Source: Streptococcus parasanguinis
Lineage (GTDB): Bacteria > Bacillota > Bacilli > Lactobacillales > Streptococcaceae
Assembly: GCF_018499505.1 (NCBI RefSeq)
Contig: NZ_JAHDAC010000001.1
Span: 372,001-436,000, forward strand
Direction: 5' to 3'
Length of the DNA stretch: 64,000 nucleotides
In this document: positions 18,063-26,304 of the stretch, in pieces
How positions within the stretch are numbered: the first letter of the stretch is position 1
Layout: every line of letters begins with the position of its first letter
Notes under the pieces: model-generated
Seen by the model: only the letters and a program-made list of their open reading frames with translations
The model's database searches: none
What the model was told of the DNA's origin: nothing
Made by a program: the position numbers and the translations under genes

Positions 18063-18344
18063 ATGACATCATCATTTTACAAATTAAAACGACATCGCCT
18101 GGTTTCAGGTGTGCTAGCTGGCTTAGCTGATAAATTTGGTCTTAGTGTAACTCTCCTACGCTTCTTGTTTATTCTTTTCACGGTTTCTCATGCCTTTATC
18201 GGTGTGATTATCTATTTACTGTTAGATTCGACCTTGCCTTATAAGGACGAGGAGGAGCAGGAAATGTTTGACTATGGCCCTCGACCTCGTCGAAGAAAAG
18301 AGGCTGAACCCATCCATGATCAGAATGATAGTCCGTTTTTCTAA
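18063..18344 (+). CDS. PspC-domain membrane protein (phage-shock/envelope stress type)
   Basis: 93 residues. The PspC domain occupies ~1-60: basic start FYKLKRHRLVSGVLAGLADKFG, then a membrane helix LLRFLFILFTVSHAFIGVIIYLLL. The C-terminal tail is acidic then strongly basic. Such proteins are induced by cell-envelope damage in streptococci, usually under LiaFSR-like control, and here the gene lies directly behind a long palindrome. Ribosome site GAAAGAGG at ~9 nt. The small membrane protein 12 nt downstream is probably in the same transcript. Confidence 0.9.
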   Translation: MTSSFYKLKRHRLVSGVLAGLADKFGLSVTLLRFLFILFTVSHAFIGVIIYLLLDSTLPYKDEEEQEMFDYGPRPRRRKEAEPIHDQNDSPFF

Positions 18345-18356
18345 AAGGAGATCCGA

Positions 18357-18731
18357 GTGAAGCAGAAGTTCTATTCCCTTGCTTTTATTCTATATCTCCT
18401 CTTCAGTTTTGTAGGACAGTTTTTCATTTTAAATCGTGTTTTTGGTGAGGGAGTTGGAACAGTTTTGATCGGAATGGCCCTTTTTCCACTGGGCATTTGG
18501 AATAGTCTCTTCTACCTCTTGTTTCTGCCAACAGAAATGGCTAGAAAGCCACAAATTTATCGGTTTTCGATTTTATTTCTGCCGGTTTTGTATCTGGTTT
18601 TCTCCTTGTTGGGGGGAGGACCTTCCGTTTTTATGCTTGGCTTGATCGCATTTCCTTCAAATGCGGTGGTCTATGCGGTCTCTACCGGAATCAAATCTAT
18701 GATCAAAGATTTTTTGCAAGGCCAAGGCTAG
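18357..18731 (+). CDS. Small integral membrane protein, unknown function
   Basis: 124 residues from GTG 18357, supported by AAAAGGAG 7 nt upstream. Four hydrophobic segments are visible: FYSLAFILYLLFSFVGQFFIL, GTVLIGMALFPLGIWNSLFYLLF, FSILFLPVLYLVFSLL and FMLGLIAFPSNAVVYAV. I recognise no family. Its position 12 nt after the PspC gene and before a terminator suggests it belongs to the same envelope-stress unit, which is an inference from context only. Confidence 0.75.
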   Translation: MKQKFYSLAFILYLLFSFVGQFFILNRVFGEGVGTVLIGMALFPLGIWNSLFYLLFLPTEMARKPQIYRFSILFLPVLYLVFSLLGGGPSVFMLGLIAFPSNAVVYAVSTGIKSMIKDFLQGQG

Positions 18732-18761
18732 AGCATTCTTCATATGTTCCCATCATTTCCT

Positions 18762-18794
18762 AGAGGTTGGAGACCTTTGTCTTGACCTCTTTTT
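18762..18794 (+). terminator. Terminator of the PspC operon
   Basis: AGAGGT (18762-18767) pairs with ACCTCT (18785-18790), with an inner GAGAC/GTCTT helix, followed by four T. It separates the PspC pair from the hprK promoter. Confidence 0.75.
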
Positions 18795-18865
18795 GCTTGC
18801 CTTAAAAAGGAGTTGAAAATGGATCTTTCAAATGACACTTCAGTCTCTCGTCTGAAGAGAAAATC

Positions 18866-18874
18866 TGCTATAAT
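18866..18874 (+). promoter_or_regulatory. Extended -10 promoter of the hprK operon
   Basis: TG-C-TATAAT, about 30 nt before the hprK start, with ribosome site AAGGGAG in between. No good -35 is seen. Confidence 0.75.
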
Positions 18875-18903
18875 AGAGGGAGAATTTGAAAAGGGAGAAT
18901 GAT

Positions 18904-19836
18904 ATGGCAGTTACTGTTCGCGATATACAGGAAAAGCTTCGTCTATCGGTTGTTTATGGGGATGATAGCCTCTTAAGCAAGGAAATTACGACTGCGGACA
19001 TCTCACGTCCAGGTCTTGAAATGACGGGCTATTTCGACTATTACACACCTGAGCGGATTCAGCTTGTAGGAATGAAAGAATGGTCCTACCTGGTGAAGAT
19101 GAGCTCTCACAACCGTCATCAGGTCCTGCGCAAGATGTTCCAGCCAGAGACGCCTGTCATCATTGTCGCGCGGAATTTAGAAATTCCAGAAGAAATGTTG
19201 CGTGCTGCGGAAGAGAAGCAACTAGCCATTTTGAAGAGCAATGTTGCAACGAGTCGTTTATCTGGAGAGCTTTCTAGCTATTTGGATAGTCGGCTAGCGG
19301 AACGTACAAGTGTACACGGTGTCTTGATGGATATTTATGGGATGGGTGTCTTGATCCAAGGAGATAGCGGAATCGGAAAAAGCGAGACAGGTCTGGAACT
19401 TGTCAAACGGGGTCACCGCCTCGTGGCAGATGACCGAGTCGATATCTATGCGAGAGACGAGATGACCCTTTGGGGAGAGCCAGCTGAAATCCTTCGCCAC
19501 TTACTAGAGATCCGTGGTGTCGGGATTATTGATGTCATGAGTCTCTATGGTGCCAGTGCTGTCAAGGATTCTTCACAAGTCCAAATCGCCGTTTACTTGG
19601 AAAATTATGCCAAGGATCAGGTTTATGATCGTCTGGGTAATAATGCAGAAGAGTTGGAAATCGGTGGTGTGACCATTCCTCGGATACGCATCCCTGTGAA
19701 GACTGGTCGGAACATTTCGGTCGTGATCGAAGCCGCAGCTATGAATGTTCGGGCTAAAGAAATGGGCTATGATGCCACCAAAACCTTTGAAGAACGTTTG
19801 TCCCAGTTGATTAGTCAAAATGAGGTGAAGGAATGA
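18904..19836 (+). CDS. hprK: HPr kinase/phosphorylase
   Basis: Bifunctional enzyme that phosphorylates or dephosphorylates Ser46 of HPr in response to glycolytic intermediates, and so governs carbon catabolite repression. 310 residues. Key features: His138 in VHGVLMD, Walker A GDSGIGKS at 153-160, the segment [10 protein letters not shown], and the HPrK signature [16 protein letters not shown]. Start 18904 (MAVTVRDIQ) has AAGGGAG upstream; an in-frame ATG at 18886 has none. It opens the hprK-lgt-DUF948-YtxH operon and overlaps lgt as ATGA. Confidence 0.98.
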   Translation: MAVTVRDIQEKLRLSVVYGDDSLLSKEITTADISRPGLEMTGYFDYYTPERIQLVGMKEWSYLVKMSSHNRHQVLRKMFQPETPVIIVARNLEIPEEMLRAAEEKQLAILKSNVATSRLSGELSSYLDSRLAERTSVHGVLMDIYGMGVLIQGDSGIGKSETGLELVKRGHRLVADDRVDIYARDEMTLWGEPAEILRHLLEIRGVGIIDVMSLYGASAVKDSSQVQIAVYLENYAKDQVYDRLGNNAEELEIGGVTIPRIRIPVKTGRNISVVIEAAAMNVRAKEMGYDATKTFEERLSQLISQNEVKE

Positions 19837-20615
19837 ATCCAGTAGCCCTTCAATTAGGTCCGATCAGTATTCGTTGGTACGCAATTTGTATTGTCTCTGG
19901 CTTGATTCTAGCCGTTTATCTTTCAATGAAAGAAGCACCCCGTAAAAAAATTGATCCAGATGCTATCATTGATTTCATTTTGATCGCCTTTCCGCTTGCG
20001 ATTGTGGGGGCTAGACTCTATTACGTTGTTTTTGAATGGGGTTACTATAGCCAGCATCTGGGTGAGATTTTTGCCATCTGGAACGGAGGAATCGCGATTT
20101 ATGGTGGCCTCTTGACAGGTGCCCTTGTTCTCTATCTATTCTCTCGTAGACGCTTGATTGAGCCAATTGATTTCTTAGATATTGCGGCCCCAAGCGTCAT
20201 GATTGCACAGAGTATTGGTCGCTGGGGAAACTTCTTTAACCAGGAAGCTTATGGAGCTGCTGTTAAAAGTCTTAACTACCTGCCCTCTTTTATTCGAGAC
20301 CAAATGTATATAGATGGTAGTTACCGTCAGCCAACGTTCTTATATGAATCCAGTTGGAATCTGTTAGGATTTCTCTTGATCTTGATTCTTCGTAGGAAGC
20401 CCCAATTTTTGCGACAAGGTGAGATCACAGCCTTTTACCTTATCTGGTATGGGTTTGGTCGGATGATCATCGAAGGAATGCGGACGGATAGCTTGATGTT
20501 TGCGGGCTTACGTGTTTCCCAGTGGTTGTCGATGATCCTGATTCTCGTTGGATTCGCCATCATCATCTACCAACGTCGCAAAAAAGCCCCTTATTATGTA
20601 GAAACAAAGGAGTAA
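19833..20615 (+). CDS. lgt: Phosphatidylglycerol-prolipoprotein diacylglyceryl transferase
   Basis: 260-residue polytopic membrane enzyme that attaches diacylglycerol to the lipobox cysteine of prolipoproteins. The family signature [13 protein letters not shown] is present, with [11 protein letters not shown] before it and [12 protein letters not shown] after it. Seven membrane helices can be traced. Gram-positive hprK-lgt linkage is common. ATGA overlap with hprK; 3-nt gap to the DUF948 gene. Confidence 0.98.
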   Translation: MNPVALQLGPISIRWYAICIVSGLILAVYLSMKEAPRKKIDPDAIIDFILIAFPLAIVGARLYYVVFEWGYYSQHLGEIFAIWNGGIAIYGGLLTGALVLYLFSRRRLIEPIDFLDIAAPSVMIAQSIGRWGNFFNQEAYGAAVKSLNYLPSFIRDQMYIDGSYRQPTFLYESSWNLLGFLLILILRRKPQFLRQGEITAFYLIWYGFGRMIIEGMRTDSLMFAGLRVSQWLSMILILVGFAIIIYQRRKKAPYYVETKE

Positions 20616-20618
20616 TAT

Positions 20619-21002
20619 ATGTTTATTGAAATTGCATACGGCCTCTTAGGCCTTGCCTTAGTAGCGCTTGTCATTTATATGATTTTTTTCCTCTCAAAGA
20701 TTGGAAAAGTTGTAGATGAGACGCAAAAAACGATCCAAGTTTTGACATCAGATGTCAATGTCACCTTGCATCAGACCAATGATCTATTGGCAAAAGTCAA
20801 TGTTTTAACGGATGATTTGAATCAAAAAGTTGCAACGATTGACCCACTCTTTACAGCCGTGGCGGATCTTTCAGAGTCTGTTTCAGATTTGAATGATCAA
20901 GCCCGTCAATTGAGTGTCAAAGCGGTGTCAGCTGGTGAAAAAACAGTGAAAGCCTCTATCGGATTAAAAGCGATTAAGATGGCTTCAAAATTATTTAAAT
21001 AG
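20619..21002 (+). CDS. DUF948 membrane-anchored protein
   Basis: 127 residues: N-terminal membrane helix (IAYGLLGLALVALVIYMIFFL), then a long amphipathic helix with regularly spaced small and hydrophobic residues (LLAKVNVLTDDLNQKVATID). This is the DUF948 layout, a family of unknown function with methyl-accepting-protein-like coiled coils. Ribosome site AAAGGAGTAATAT. It is followed at 14 nt by the YtxH-like gene; the two probably act together at the cell envelope. Confidence 0.9.
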   Translation: MFIEIAYGLLGLALVALVIYMIFFLSKIGKVVDETQKTIQVLTSDVNVTLHQTNDLLAKVNVLTDDLNQKVATIDPLFTAVADLSESVSDLNDQARQLSVKAVSAGEKTVKASIGLKAIKMASKLFK

Positions 21003-21016
21003 AATCGAGGAAGAAT

Positions 21017-21475
21017 ATGGGACGTTTATCTAGTTTATTAATTGGTGTGATTTCAGGTGCTTCAGCAGCCTACTATTTATCAACAGAGCAAGGAAAGAAA
21101 GTCACTAAAAAAGTGGTGCGCTTCGTAAAAGATTATCAAGAAGATCCTCAAGAAGTACATGAATCGGTGAAACAAACCGCTAAGGATGTTTCAAAACAAG
21201 CAGCAGAAGTGATCCAACAAACCAAAGAAAAAGTTGGATCTGGAGAAATTACGACAGGAACTGTTTTGGAATCTGTCAAAGAAAAGACGCAAGATGTGGT
21301 TGAAAAATCTCAAGAAGTTTATCACTCATTTAAGGATAAACTTCAAAAAGAAAATCTAAGTGGCAATGACTTGGTTCAATCCATTCGCAACCAAACAGAA
21401 TCAGAAGACATCGTGCTAGACTTGGATGAAAAAGATTCTGAAGAAGTAGCTGAAGAAGAAACAAAAGAAGCATAA
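21017..21475 (+). CDS. YtxH-like envelope stress protein
   Basis: 152 residues. A short N-terminal membrane/glycine-alanine segment (LLIGVISGASAAYYLSTEQGKK) typical of YtxH proteins is followed by a charged, strongly helical tail with apolipoprotein-like periodicity and a highly acidic C terminus (EEVAEEETKEA). Function is unknown; B. subtilis relatives belong to the general stress regulon. Last gene of the hprK operon, closed by a strong terminator. Confidence 0.85.
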   Translation: MGRLSSLLIGVISGASAAYYLSTEQGKKVTKKVVRFVKDYQEDPQEVHESVKQTAKDVSKQAAEVIQQTKEKVGSGEITTGTVLESVKEKTQDVVEKSQEVYHSFKDKLQKENLSGNDLVQSIRNQTESEDIVLDLDEKDSEEVAEEETKEA

Positions 21476-21505
21476 AAAAATGAGGCTCGCTGAGCCTCAT
21501 TTTTT
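21475..21505 (+). terminator. Terminator of the hprK operon
   Basis: ATGAGGCTC (21480-21488) pairs with GAGCCTCAT (21492-21500), 3-nt loop, flanked by A and T runs. Confidence 0.93.
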
Positions 21506-21583
21506 ATGGAAGGTAAGATGGTAATTGGCAGTTAAGTTTTGTCTTCCAATTGTTATTCCAATTAAAAAAATTCGAGTAAATAA

Positions 21584-21607
21584 AAAAATCAGGCAAACCT
21601 GATTTTT
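21584..21607 (-). terminator. Terminator of the DUF3270 gene (bidirectional shape)
   Basis: AAAAATCAGG (21584-21593), loop CAAA, CCTGATTTTT (21598-21607). The arms carry A and T runs on both sides and overlap the end of the minus-strand gene. Confidence 0.85.
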
Positions 21608-21899
21608 ATTTTTTTCGTTTATTGTAGTAAATCCGGAATCCTTGAATACTAGCAAAGCTAGAACCAATCGCTAAAGCAAACGCAAAGAAGGTATTCATTT
21701 TCGTTGCTAAAAAGATAAAACTAAATACAACTGTCAACACACAGAAAATAGCGATATTTAAAAAATATAGCAATTCACTTAATTGAGGTGCGGGTTCAAC
21801 TTCAGGAGCATAGTCCTGAATAGGGGTTTCTTGGGTTTGTTTGGTTAATTCGATATAATCGAATTTTTCATCATAGTGTCTTAAATTTCTTACGGGCAT
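21606..21899 (-). CDS. DUF3270-type small membrane protein
   Basis: 97 residues: a hydrophilic N-terminal half (MPVRNLRHYDEKFDYIELTK) and two adjacent membrane helices (LLYFLNIAIFCVLTVVFSFIFL and TFFAFALAIGSSFASIQGF) ending in a basic tail. I associate this layout with the streptococcal DUF3270 family, of unknown function. Ribosome site AGGAGAGAGAA on the minus strand. It is divergent from the U32 gene, sharing an AT-rich 129-bp promoter region. Confidence 0.8.
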   Translation of the reverse strand: MPVRNLRHYDEKFDYIELTKQTQETPIQDYAPEVEPAPQLSELLYFLNIAIFCVLTVVFSFIFLATKMNTFFAFALAIGSSFASIQGFRIYYNKRKK

Positions 21900-22013
21900 T
21901 TTCTCTCTCCTAACAGTACTCTATTATTCTATCATGAATTCAGGTATATAAATGTTACAAAAATGTTACAAATTTTACAAAATGAATAAATTTTTCTAGA
22001 ATATCGGAATTTT

Positions 22014-22022
22014 TGTTATAAT
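22014..22022 (+). promoter_or_regulatory. Extended -10 promoter of the U32 gene pair
   Basis: TG-T-TATAAT ending 7 nt before the ATG at 22029, which predicts transcription start at the A of the start codon. Confidence 0.75.
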
Positions 22023-22028
22023 GGTTCT

Positions 22029-22958
22029 ATGAAAAATATTATTATTACAGCAACAGCAGAGAGTGTTGAGCAAGCGCAAGCCCTGATTGATGCAGGGGTT
22101 GACCGAATCTATGTTGGTGAAAAAGACTACGGATTACGATTGCCTCAAACTTTAAGCTATGACGAAATAAATCGAATTGCCCAACTGGTCCATGCTGCTG
22201 GCAAAGAATTGACAGTAGCTGTAAATGCACTGATGCACCAATCGATGATGGATTCAATCAAGCCTTTCCTAGATTTTCTAAAGGAAATTCAGGCTGATTA
22301 TATTACTGTCGGAGATGCGGGCGTTTTTTATGTCTTGAAACGAGATGGCTATCCATTCAAAACCATTTACGATGCTTCAACCATGGTCACTTCTAGCCGC
22401 CAGATCAATTTCTGGGGAAAACAAGCAGGGGCTTCTGAAGCTGTTTTGGCTCGTGAGATTCCATCTGCCGAATTATTCGTAATGGCTGAGAATCTTCAGA
22501 TTCCAGCAGAAGTCTTGGTCTATGGTGCTAGCATTATTCACCATTCGAAACGACCTCTTCTTCAGAATTATTACAACTTTATCAAGACAGAAGACTCTGT
22601 GACCAAAGATCGCGATCTGTTCTTAGCAGAACCAGGAGATCCCAATTCTCATTATTCAGTCTACGAGGACAAACATGGAACCCATATCTTCTCAAATAAT
22701 GACTTGAATATGATGACCAAATTGTCTGAGTTGGTAGAACATGGCTTTGATCATTGGAAACTCGATGGTGTCTACTGTCCGGGTGAAAACTTTGTCAAGA
22801 TTACAGAGTACTTTGTCAAGGCCCGTGATTTGATTCAAAAAGGAACATTTACACAGGATCAAGCCTATCTGTTTGATGAAGAAATCCGGAAATTGCATCC
22901 AGCTAATCGTGGTTTGGATACTGGTTTCTATGATTATGAACCAGATCGTGTAAAATAA
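22029..22958 (+). CDS. U32 family protein, TrhP1 (YrrN)-like tRNA hydroxylation factor
   Basis: 309 residues, matching the length of B. subtilis YrrN/TrhP1. The N-terminal TIM-barrel-like part begins with a repeat of alpha/beta units (IIITATAESVEQAQALIDAGVDRIYVG). TrhP proteins are needed for 5-hydroxyuridine formation at wobble U34 of tRNAs, using a prephenate-derived hydroxyl; older annotation calls them peptidases or collagenases, for which I see no support. Pairing with the longer U32 gene 94 nt downstream mirrors yrrN-yrrO. There is no Shine-Dalgarno; the promoter abuts the ATG. Confidence 0.88.
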   Translation: MKNIIITATAESVEQAQALIDAGVDRIYVGEKDYGLRLPQTLSYDEINRIAQLVHAAGKELTVAVNALMHQSMMDSIKPFLDFLKEIQADYITVGDAGVFYVLKRDGYPFKTIYDASTMVTSSRQINFWGKQAGASEAVLAREIPSAELFVMAENLQIPAEVLVYGASIIHHSKRPLLQNYYNFIKTEDSVTKDRDLFLAEPGDPNSHYSVYEDKHGTHIFSNNDLNMMTKLSELVEHGFDHWKLDGVYCPGENFVKITEYFVKARDLIQKGTFTQDQAYLFDEEIRKLHPANRGLDTGFYDYEPDRVK

Positions 22959-22970
22959 TAAAAAAATTAA

Positions 22971-23014
22971 GCCTCTTCGTTTGTGAGTTTTCCTTTTTCA
23001 GGGAACGAAGAAGC
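22971..23014 (+). repeat. Inverted repeat in the U32 intergenic spacer
   Basis: TCTTCGTT (22974-22981) pairs with AACGAAGA (23004-23011), extended by GC/GC after one mismatch; 22-nt loop. No T run follows, so it is not a usual terminator. It could be an mRNA processing or stability element between the two U32 genes. Confidence 0.5.
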
Positions 23015-23052
23015 TATTCATCAGATCGACAATCTTGTAAATTGGAGAAAAC

Positions 23053-24339
23053 ATGACAAATACAAAAAAACGTCCAGAGGTTTTGGTACCTGCTGGAACA
23101 TTAGAAAAATTAAAAGTTGCCGTTAATTATGGGGCAGACGCTGTGTTCGTTGGTGGACAAGCCTATGGTTTGCGTAGCCGTGCCGGAAACTTCACCATGG
23201 ATGAGCTTCGTGAAGGAATAGAGTATGCTCATGCCCGTGGAGTGGATGTGCACGTCGCTTCAAACATGGTGACCCATGAGGGAAATGAACAAGGGGCTGG
23301 TGAATGGTTCCGTGAATTACGAGATATGGGACTTGACGCCGTGATCGTCTCAGACCCGGCCTTGATTGAGATCTGTGCAACCTATGCACCTGGACTCAAT
23401 ATTCACTTGTCTACACAAGCTTCTGCAACCAACGTGGAGACCTTCCATTTCTGGAAAGAATATGGCTTGACTCGTGTCGTCTTGGCCCGCGAGGTATCCA
23501 TGGAAGAGTTGGCAGAGATCCGTAAGCGTACCGATCTTGAGATCGAAGCCTTCGTTCATGGAGCTATGTGTATTTCTTATTCCGGACGTTGTACCCTTTC
23601 TAACCACATGTCTGACCGGGATGCCAACCGTGGTGGTTGTTCTCAATCTTGTCGTTGGAAATACGATCTCTACGATATGCCATTTGGTCAAGAACGCAAG
23701 AGTATTAAGGGGCAAGTCCCAGAAGAATACTCTATGTCAGCCGTGGACATGTGTATGATCGAAAATATTCCAGACATGATTGACAATGGGGTTGATAGCT
23801 TGAAGATTGAAGGCCGGATGAAATCTGTCCATTACGTATCAACAGTAGCCAACTGTTACAAGGCAGCTTGTGATGCCTATATGGAAAGTCCAGAAGCCTT
23901 TTATGCCATCAAGGATGATTTGATCAATGAATTGTGGAAGGTTGCTCAACGTGAATTAGCAACTGGATTCTACTACCAAACACCGACTGAAAATGAACAA
24001 TTGTTTGGGGCACGTCGTAAGATTCCTCAATACAAATTTGTTGGAGAAGTGGTTGACTTTGATCCATCTACCATGACTGCGACGATTCGCCAACGGAATG
24101 TCATCAATGAAGGCGACCAAGTGGAATTCTACGGACCAGGCTTCCGTCATTTTGAATGCCAGATCCAAGACTTGCATGATAAGGATGGAGTGAAGATTGA
24201 TCGCGCACCAAATCCGATGGAGCTTCTCACGATCACCGTTCCACAAGAAGTCAAGCCAGGAGATATGATTCGTTCTTGCCAGGAAGGTTTAATCAATCTC
24301 TACTCAAAAGATGGGGCAAGTAAAACTGTTCGAGTATAA
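23053..24339 (+). CDS. U32 family protein, TrhP2 (YrrO)-like tRNA hydroxylation factor
   Basis: 428 residues, the size of B. subtilis YrrO/TrhP2. The U32 signature region is complete: EAFVHGAMCISYSGRCTLSN, then GGCSQSCRWKYDLYD and later KIEGRMKS. The cysteines in these segments (GRC, GGCSQSC, plus one further on) are the set thought to bind an iron-sulfur cluster in the family. A C-terminal beta-barrel-like domain (GEVVDFDPSTMTATIRQRN) follows. It acts with the preceding gene in tRNA wobble hydroxylation by homology. Ribosome site GGAGAAAAC. Confidence 0.92.
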   Translation: MTNTKKRPEVLVPAGTLEKLKVAVNYGADAVFVGGQAYGLRSRAGNFTMDELREGIEYAHARGVDVHVASNMVTHEGNEQGAGEWFRELRDMGLDAVIVSDPALIEICATYAPGLNIHLSTQASATNVETFHFWKEYGLTRVVLAREVSMEELAEIRKRTDLEIEAFVHGAMCISYSGRCTLSNHMSDRDANRGGCSQSCRWKYDLYDMPFGQERKSIKGQVPEEYSMSAVDMCMIENIPDMIDNGVDSLKIEGRMKSVHYVSTVANCYKAACDAYMESPEAFYAIKDDLINELWKVAQRELATGFYYQTPTENEQLFGARRKIPQYKFVGEVVDFDPSTMTATIRQRNVINEGDQVEFYGPGFRHFECQIQDLHDKDGVKIDRAPNPMELLTITVPQEVKPGDMIRSCQEGLINLYSKDGASKTVRV

Positions 24340-24340
24340 C

Positions 24341-24370
24341 AAAAAAAGAGAGGGTTAAACCTCTCCTTTT
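24341..24370 (+). terminator. Bidirectional terminator between convergent genes
   Basis: GAGAGG (24348-24353) pairs with CCTCTC (24360-24365); seven A before and TTTTT after. It serves the U32 gene on plus and the small minus-strand gene, whose end it overlaps. Confidence 0.85.
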
Positions 24371-24672
24371 TGTTGGGCGATGCGAATGTTATTGGGGACC
24401 AAACTGATTTTCTGGATCTCAGAAATCCGAATAATCGTGGACATACTCTTTTTAAAATTTTTCACGATCAGTTGTCGGCGTTCTTGGTCATACTTGACAA
24501 TATCGCCTGTAAAACTCTTGTTTGAAAAAATAACATGTACCCCTTGTTTTTTTCGCAATGCTTGTTGAATGATGTCAATAATTCTCTCATCTTCTAATGG
24601 GGCAGGGGTACTGACTTTTCCATTGAAAAATTCATTTGCTCGGTCTTTAACGATCTCGAGAAATTTTTTCAT
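24355..24672 (-). CDS. Uncharacterised 105-aa cytosolic protein
   Basis: The chosen start at 24672 (MKKFLEIVKDRANEFF) has GGAGA 8 nt upstream; in-frame starts at 24699 and 24684 have none. The C-terminal half (VHVIFSNKSFTGDIVKYDQERRQLIVKNF and on) looks like a small beta barrel with the spacing of YolD/SH3-like domains, but this is weak. No signal peptide or membrane helix. It is divergent from the YdbC gene. Function unknown. Confidence 0.75.
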   Translation of the reverse strand: MKKFLEIVKDRANEFFNGKVSTPAPLEDERIIDIIQQALRKKQGVHVIFSNKSFTGDIVKYDQERRQLIVKNFKKSMSTIIRISEIQKISLVPNNIRIAQQKGEV

Positions 24673-24777
24673 AGCTAAATTCTCCATAACTTGATACAAT
24701 ATATTATAGATAATTTCAACGATTTTGTAAATGATTTACGAATATTAGAGATGAGAAGGCAAGAAAGGAGTCGTGAA

Positions 24778-24990
24778 ATGGCAGAATTTTCATTCCAAAT
24801 CGAAGAACATTTACTGGTCTTGTCAGAAAACGACAAGGGTTGGACCAAAGAATTGAACCGTGTGAGTTTTAATGGTGCTCCTGCTAAGTATGATATCCGG
24901 ACCTGGAGTCCCGACCATACAAAAATGGGGAAAGGCATTACACTCACAAACGAAGAGTTCCAAGTCATGCTCGATGCATTTAAAAATTAA
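24778..24990 (+). CDS. YdbC/PC4-type single-stranded nucleic-acid-binding protein
   Basis: 70 residues from ATG 24778, with AAAGGAG 7 nt upstream; an open frame reaching back to 24691 lacks a ribosome site. The sequence FSFQIEEHLLVLSENDKGWTKELNRVSFNG with DIRTWSPDHTKMGKGITL is the prokaryotic PC4-like fold (YdbC of Lactococcus lactis, which binds single-stranded DNA and RNA). Probably a dimeric ssDNA-binding accessory factor. Ends at a small terminator. Confidence 0.9.
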   Translation: MAEFSFQIEEHLLVLSENDKGWTKELNRVSFNGAPAKYDIRTWSPDHTKMGKGITLTNEEFQVMLDAFKN

Positions 24991-24991
24991 G

Positions 24992-25019
24992 AAAAGGGTC
25001 CTTCAAGGACTTCTTTTTT
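24992..25019 (+). terminator. Terminator of the ydbC-like gene
   Basis: GTCCT (24998-25002), loop TCA, AGGAC (25006-25010), then a TTCTTTTTT run. Confidence 0.75.
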
Positions 25020-25021
25020 GT

Positions 25022-25038
25022 TATAGTCTAAGGCTATA
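25022..25038. promoter_or_regulatory. MET-box-like palindrome (MtaR/MetR-type LysR site)
   Basis: TATAGTCTAAGGCTATA: arms TATAG and CTATA are perfect and spacing is that of the streptococcal MET-box TATAGTTtsaAACTATA, the predicted site of the LysR-type methionine regulator MtaR/MetR. It lies about 77 bp upstream of the predicted transcription start of the methionine-synthase-like gene, compatible with a LysR activator. Confidence 0.75.
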
Positions 25039-25071
25039 TAGATATCAAAGATATTAGATTATCCCAAACCC

Positions 25072-25100
25072 TTGTTTATCAGGTATTGGACTGCTATAAT
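25072..25100 (+). promoter_or_regulatory. Promoter of the methionine-synthase-like operon
   Basis: -35 TTGTTT (25072-25077), 17-bp spacer, TG-C extended -10 TATAAT (25095-25100). The weak -35 fits activator dependence. Confidence 0.75.
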
Positions 25101-25149
25101 GGTTGCATTGATGAATTAATGTAAAACTTATAGGAAAGAGGGAATCATA

Positions 25150-26292
25150 TTGACACATACACATGCACCTTATCGCGTAGACCATGTTGGTTCATTTCTT
25201 CGTCCAGCTACTTTGGTTCAGGCTCGTGAAGATTTCGCAGCTGGAAAAATCAGTCAGGCTGACTTAACAAAAGTAGAAGATCAGGCGATTCGTGACCTCG
25301 TTGAAAAAGAAATTGCCGCTGGTCTGAAGTCAGTAACTGATGGTGAATTCCGCCGAGCTTATTGGCATTTGGATTTCTTCTGGGGCTTTGGTGGCATTGA
25401 TCATGTCCAAGCTGCCCAAGGCTATCAATTCCATGATGAAACAACCAAGGCGGACTCAGCGCTTGTCGTTGGAAAAATCACAGGAGCCAATCATCCATTT
25501 GTAGAGCATTACAAGTTCTTGCGGGATCTTGTAGCAGATGTAGATGGTGTAGAGGCTAAATATACCATCCCAGCACCTGCGCAATTCTATTTTGAATTGA
25601 TCCGTGATGCAGAACATGTAGAACAATTGAATACCATCTATCCTGATTTTGCGGCTGTTCGTGAAGACATCAAGCAAGCCTATCTTCAAGTGATTCAAGA
25701 TTTGTATGACGCTGGACTTAGGACCCTTCAAGTAGATGATTGTACTTGGGGTGTATTAGTAGATGATAATTTCTTGACGGCTTGGGGAGCAGCTCAAGGC
25801 AAGTCAAAAGATGAGGTTCGCCGAGAACTCGCTGATCTCTTCTTGACCTTTAACAACGATGTCTACCAAAATGTTCCGGCTGGTTTGACCGTCAATACGC
25901 ACGTTTGTCGTGGGAACTTCCATTCCACTTGGGCTTCATCAGGTGGCTATGCGCCGATTGCCAAAGAACTCCTTGGAGAAGAAGCAGTCAATGCTTACTT
26001 CCTAGAGTTTGATACTGATCGGGCTGGTGGTTTTGAACCACTTGCAGAAGTAACTCCTGGAAAAGGTGTGGTATTAGGCCTCTTGACATCTAAGAGTGGT
26101 CAATTGGAGAATAAGGACGAAGTGATTGCTCGTATTAAAGAAGCGAGTCAGTATGTACCGTTGGAAAATCTTTACCTGTCTACTCAGTGTGGCTTTGCTT
26201 CGACAGAAGAAGGAAACATTTTGACAGAAGAAGACCAATGGAAAAAAATCGGTTTGATTAAGGAAATTGTCGCTGAAGTTTGGGGCGAATAA
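25150..26292 (+). CDS. Cobalamin-independent methionine-synthase-family protein (MetE C-terminal type, YxjG/YxjH-like)
   Basis: 380 residues, equivalent to the C-terminal catalytic barrel of MetE without the N-terminal half. It starts with the family hallmark RVDHVGSFLRP. DGEFRRAYWHLDF, QVDDCTWG, VNTHVCRGNF (His and Cys zinc ligands) and LSTQCGF (second Cys) are all present, so it should bind zinc and activate a thiol such as homocysteine. The methyl donor is uncertain: YxjG/YxjH-type proteins are thought to use other folates or methyl sources. TTG start with AGAGGGA upstream. The MET-box-like palindrome upstream supports methionine control. Confidence 0.9.
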   Translation: MTHTHAPYRVDHVGSFLRPATLVQAREDFAAGKISQADLTKVEDQAIRDLVEKEIAAGLKSVTDGEFRRAYWHLDFFWGFGGIDHVQAAQGYQFHDETTKADSALVVGKITGANHPFVEHYKFLRDLVADVDGVEAKYTIPAPAQFYFELIRDAEHVEQLNTIYPDFAAVREDIKQAYLQVIQDLYDAGLRTLQVDDCTWGVLVDDNFLTAWGAAQGKSKDEVRRELADLFLTFNNDVYQNVPAGLTVNTHVCRGNFHSTWASSGGYAPIAKELLGEEAVNAYFLEFDTDRAGGFEPLAEVTPGKGVVLGLLTSKSGQLENKDEVIARIKEASQYVPLENLYLSTQCGFASTEEGNILTEEDQWKKIGLIKEIVAEVWGE

Positions 26293-26304
26293 GGAGAAAG
26301 AAAC

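Noticed and set aside
22029..24339. U32 genes as secreted peptidases or collagenases
   Set aside because: No signal peptide and no protease motif; length and pairing fit the tRNA hydroxylation proteins TrhP1/TrhP2 better.
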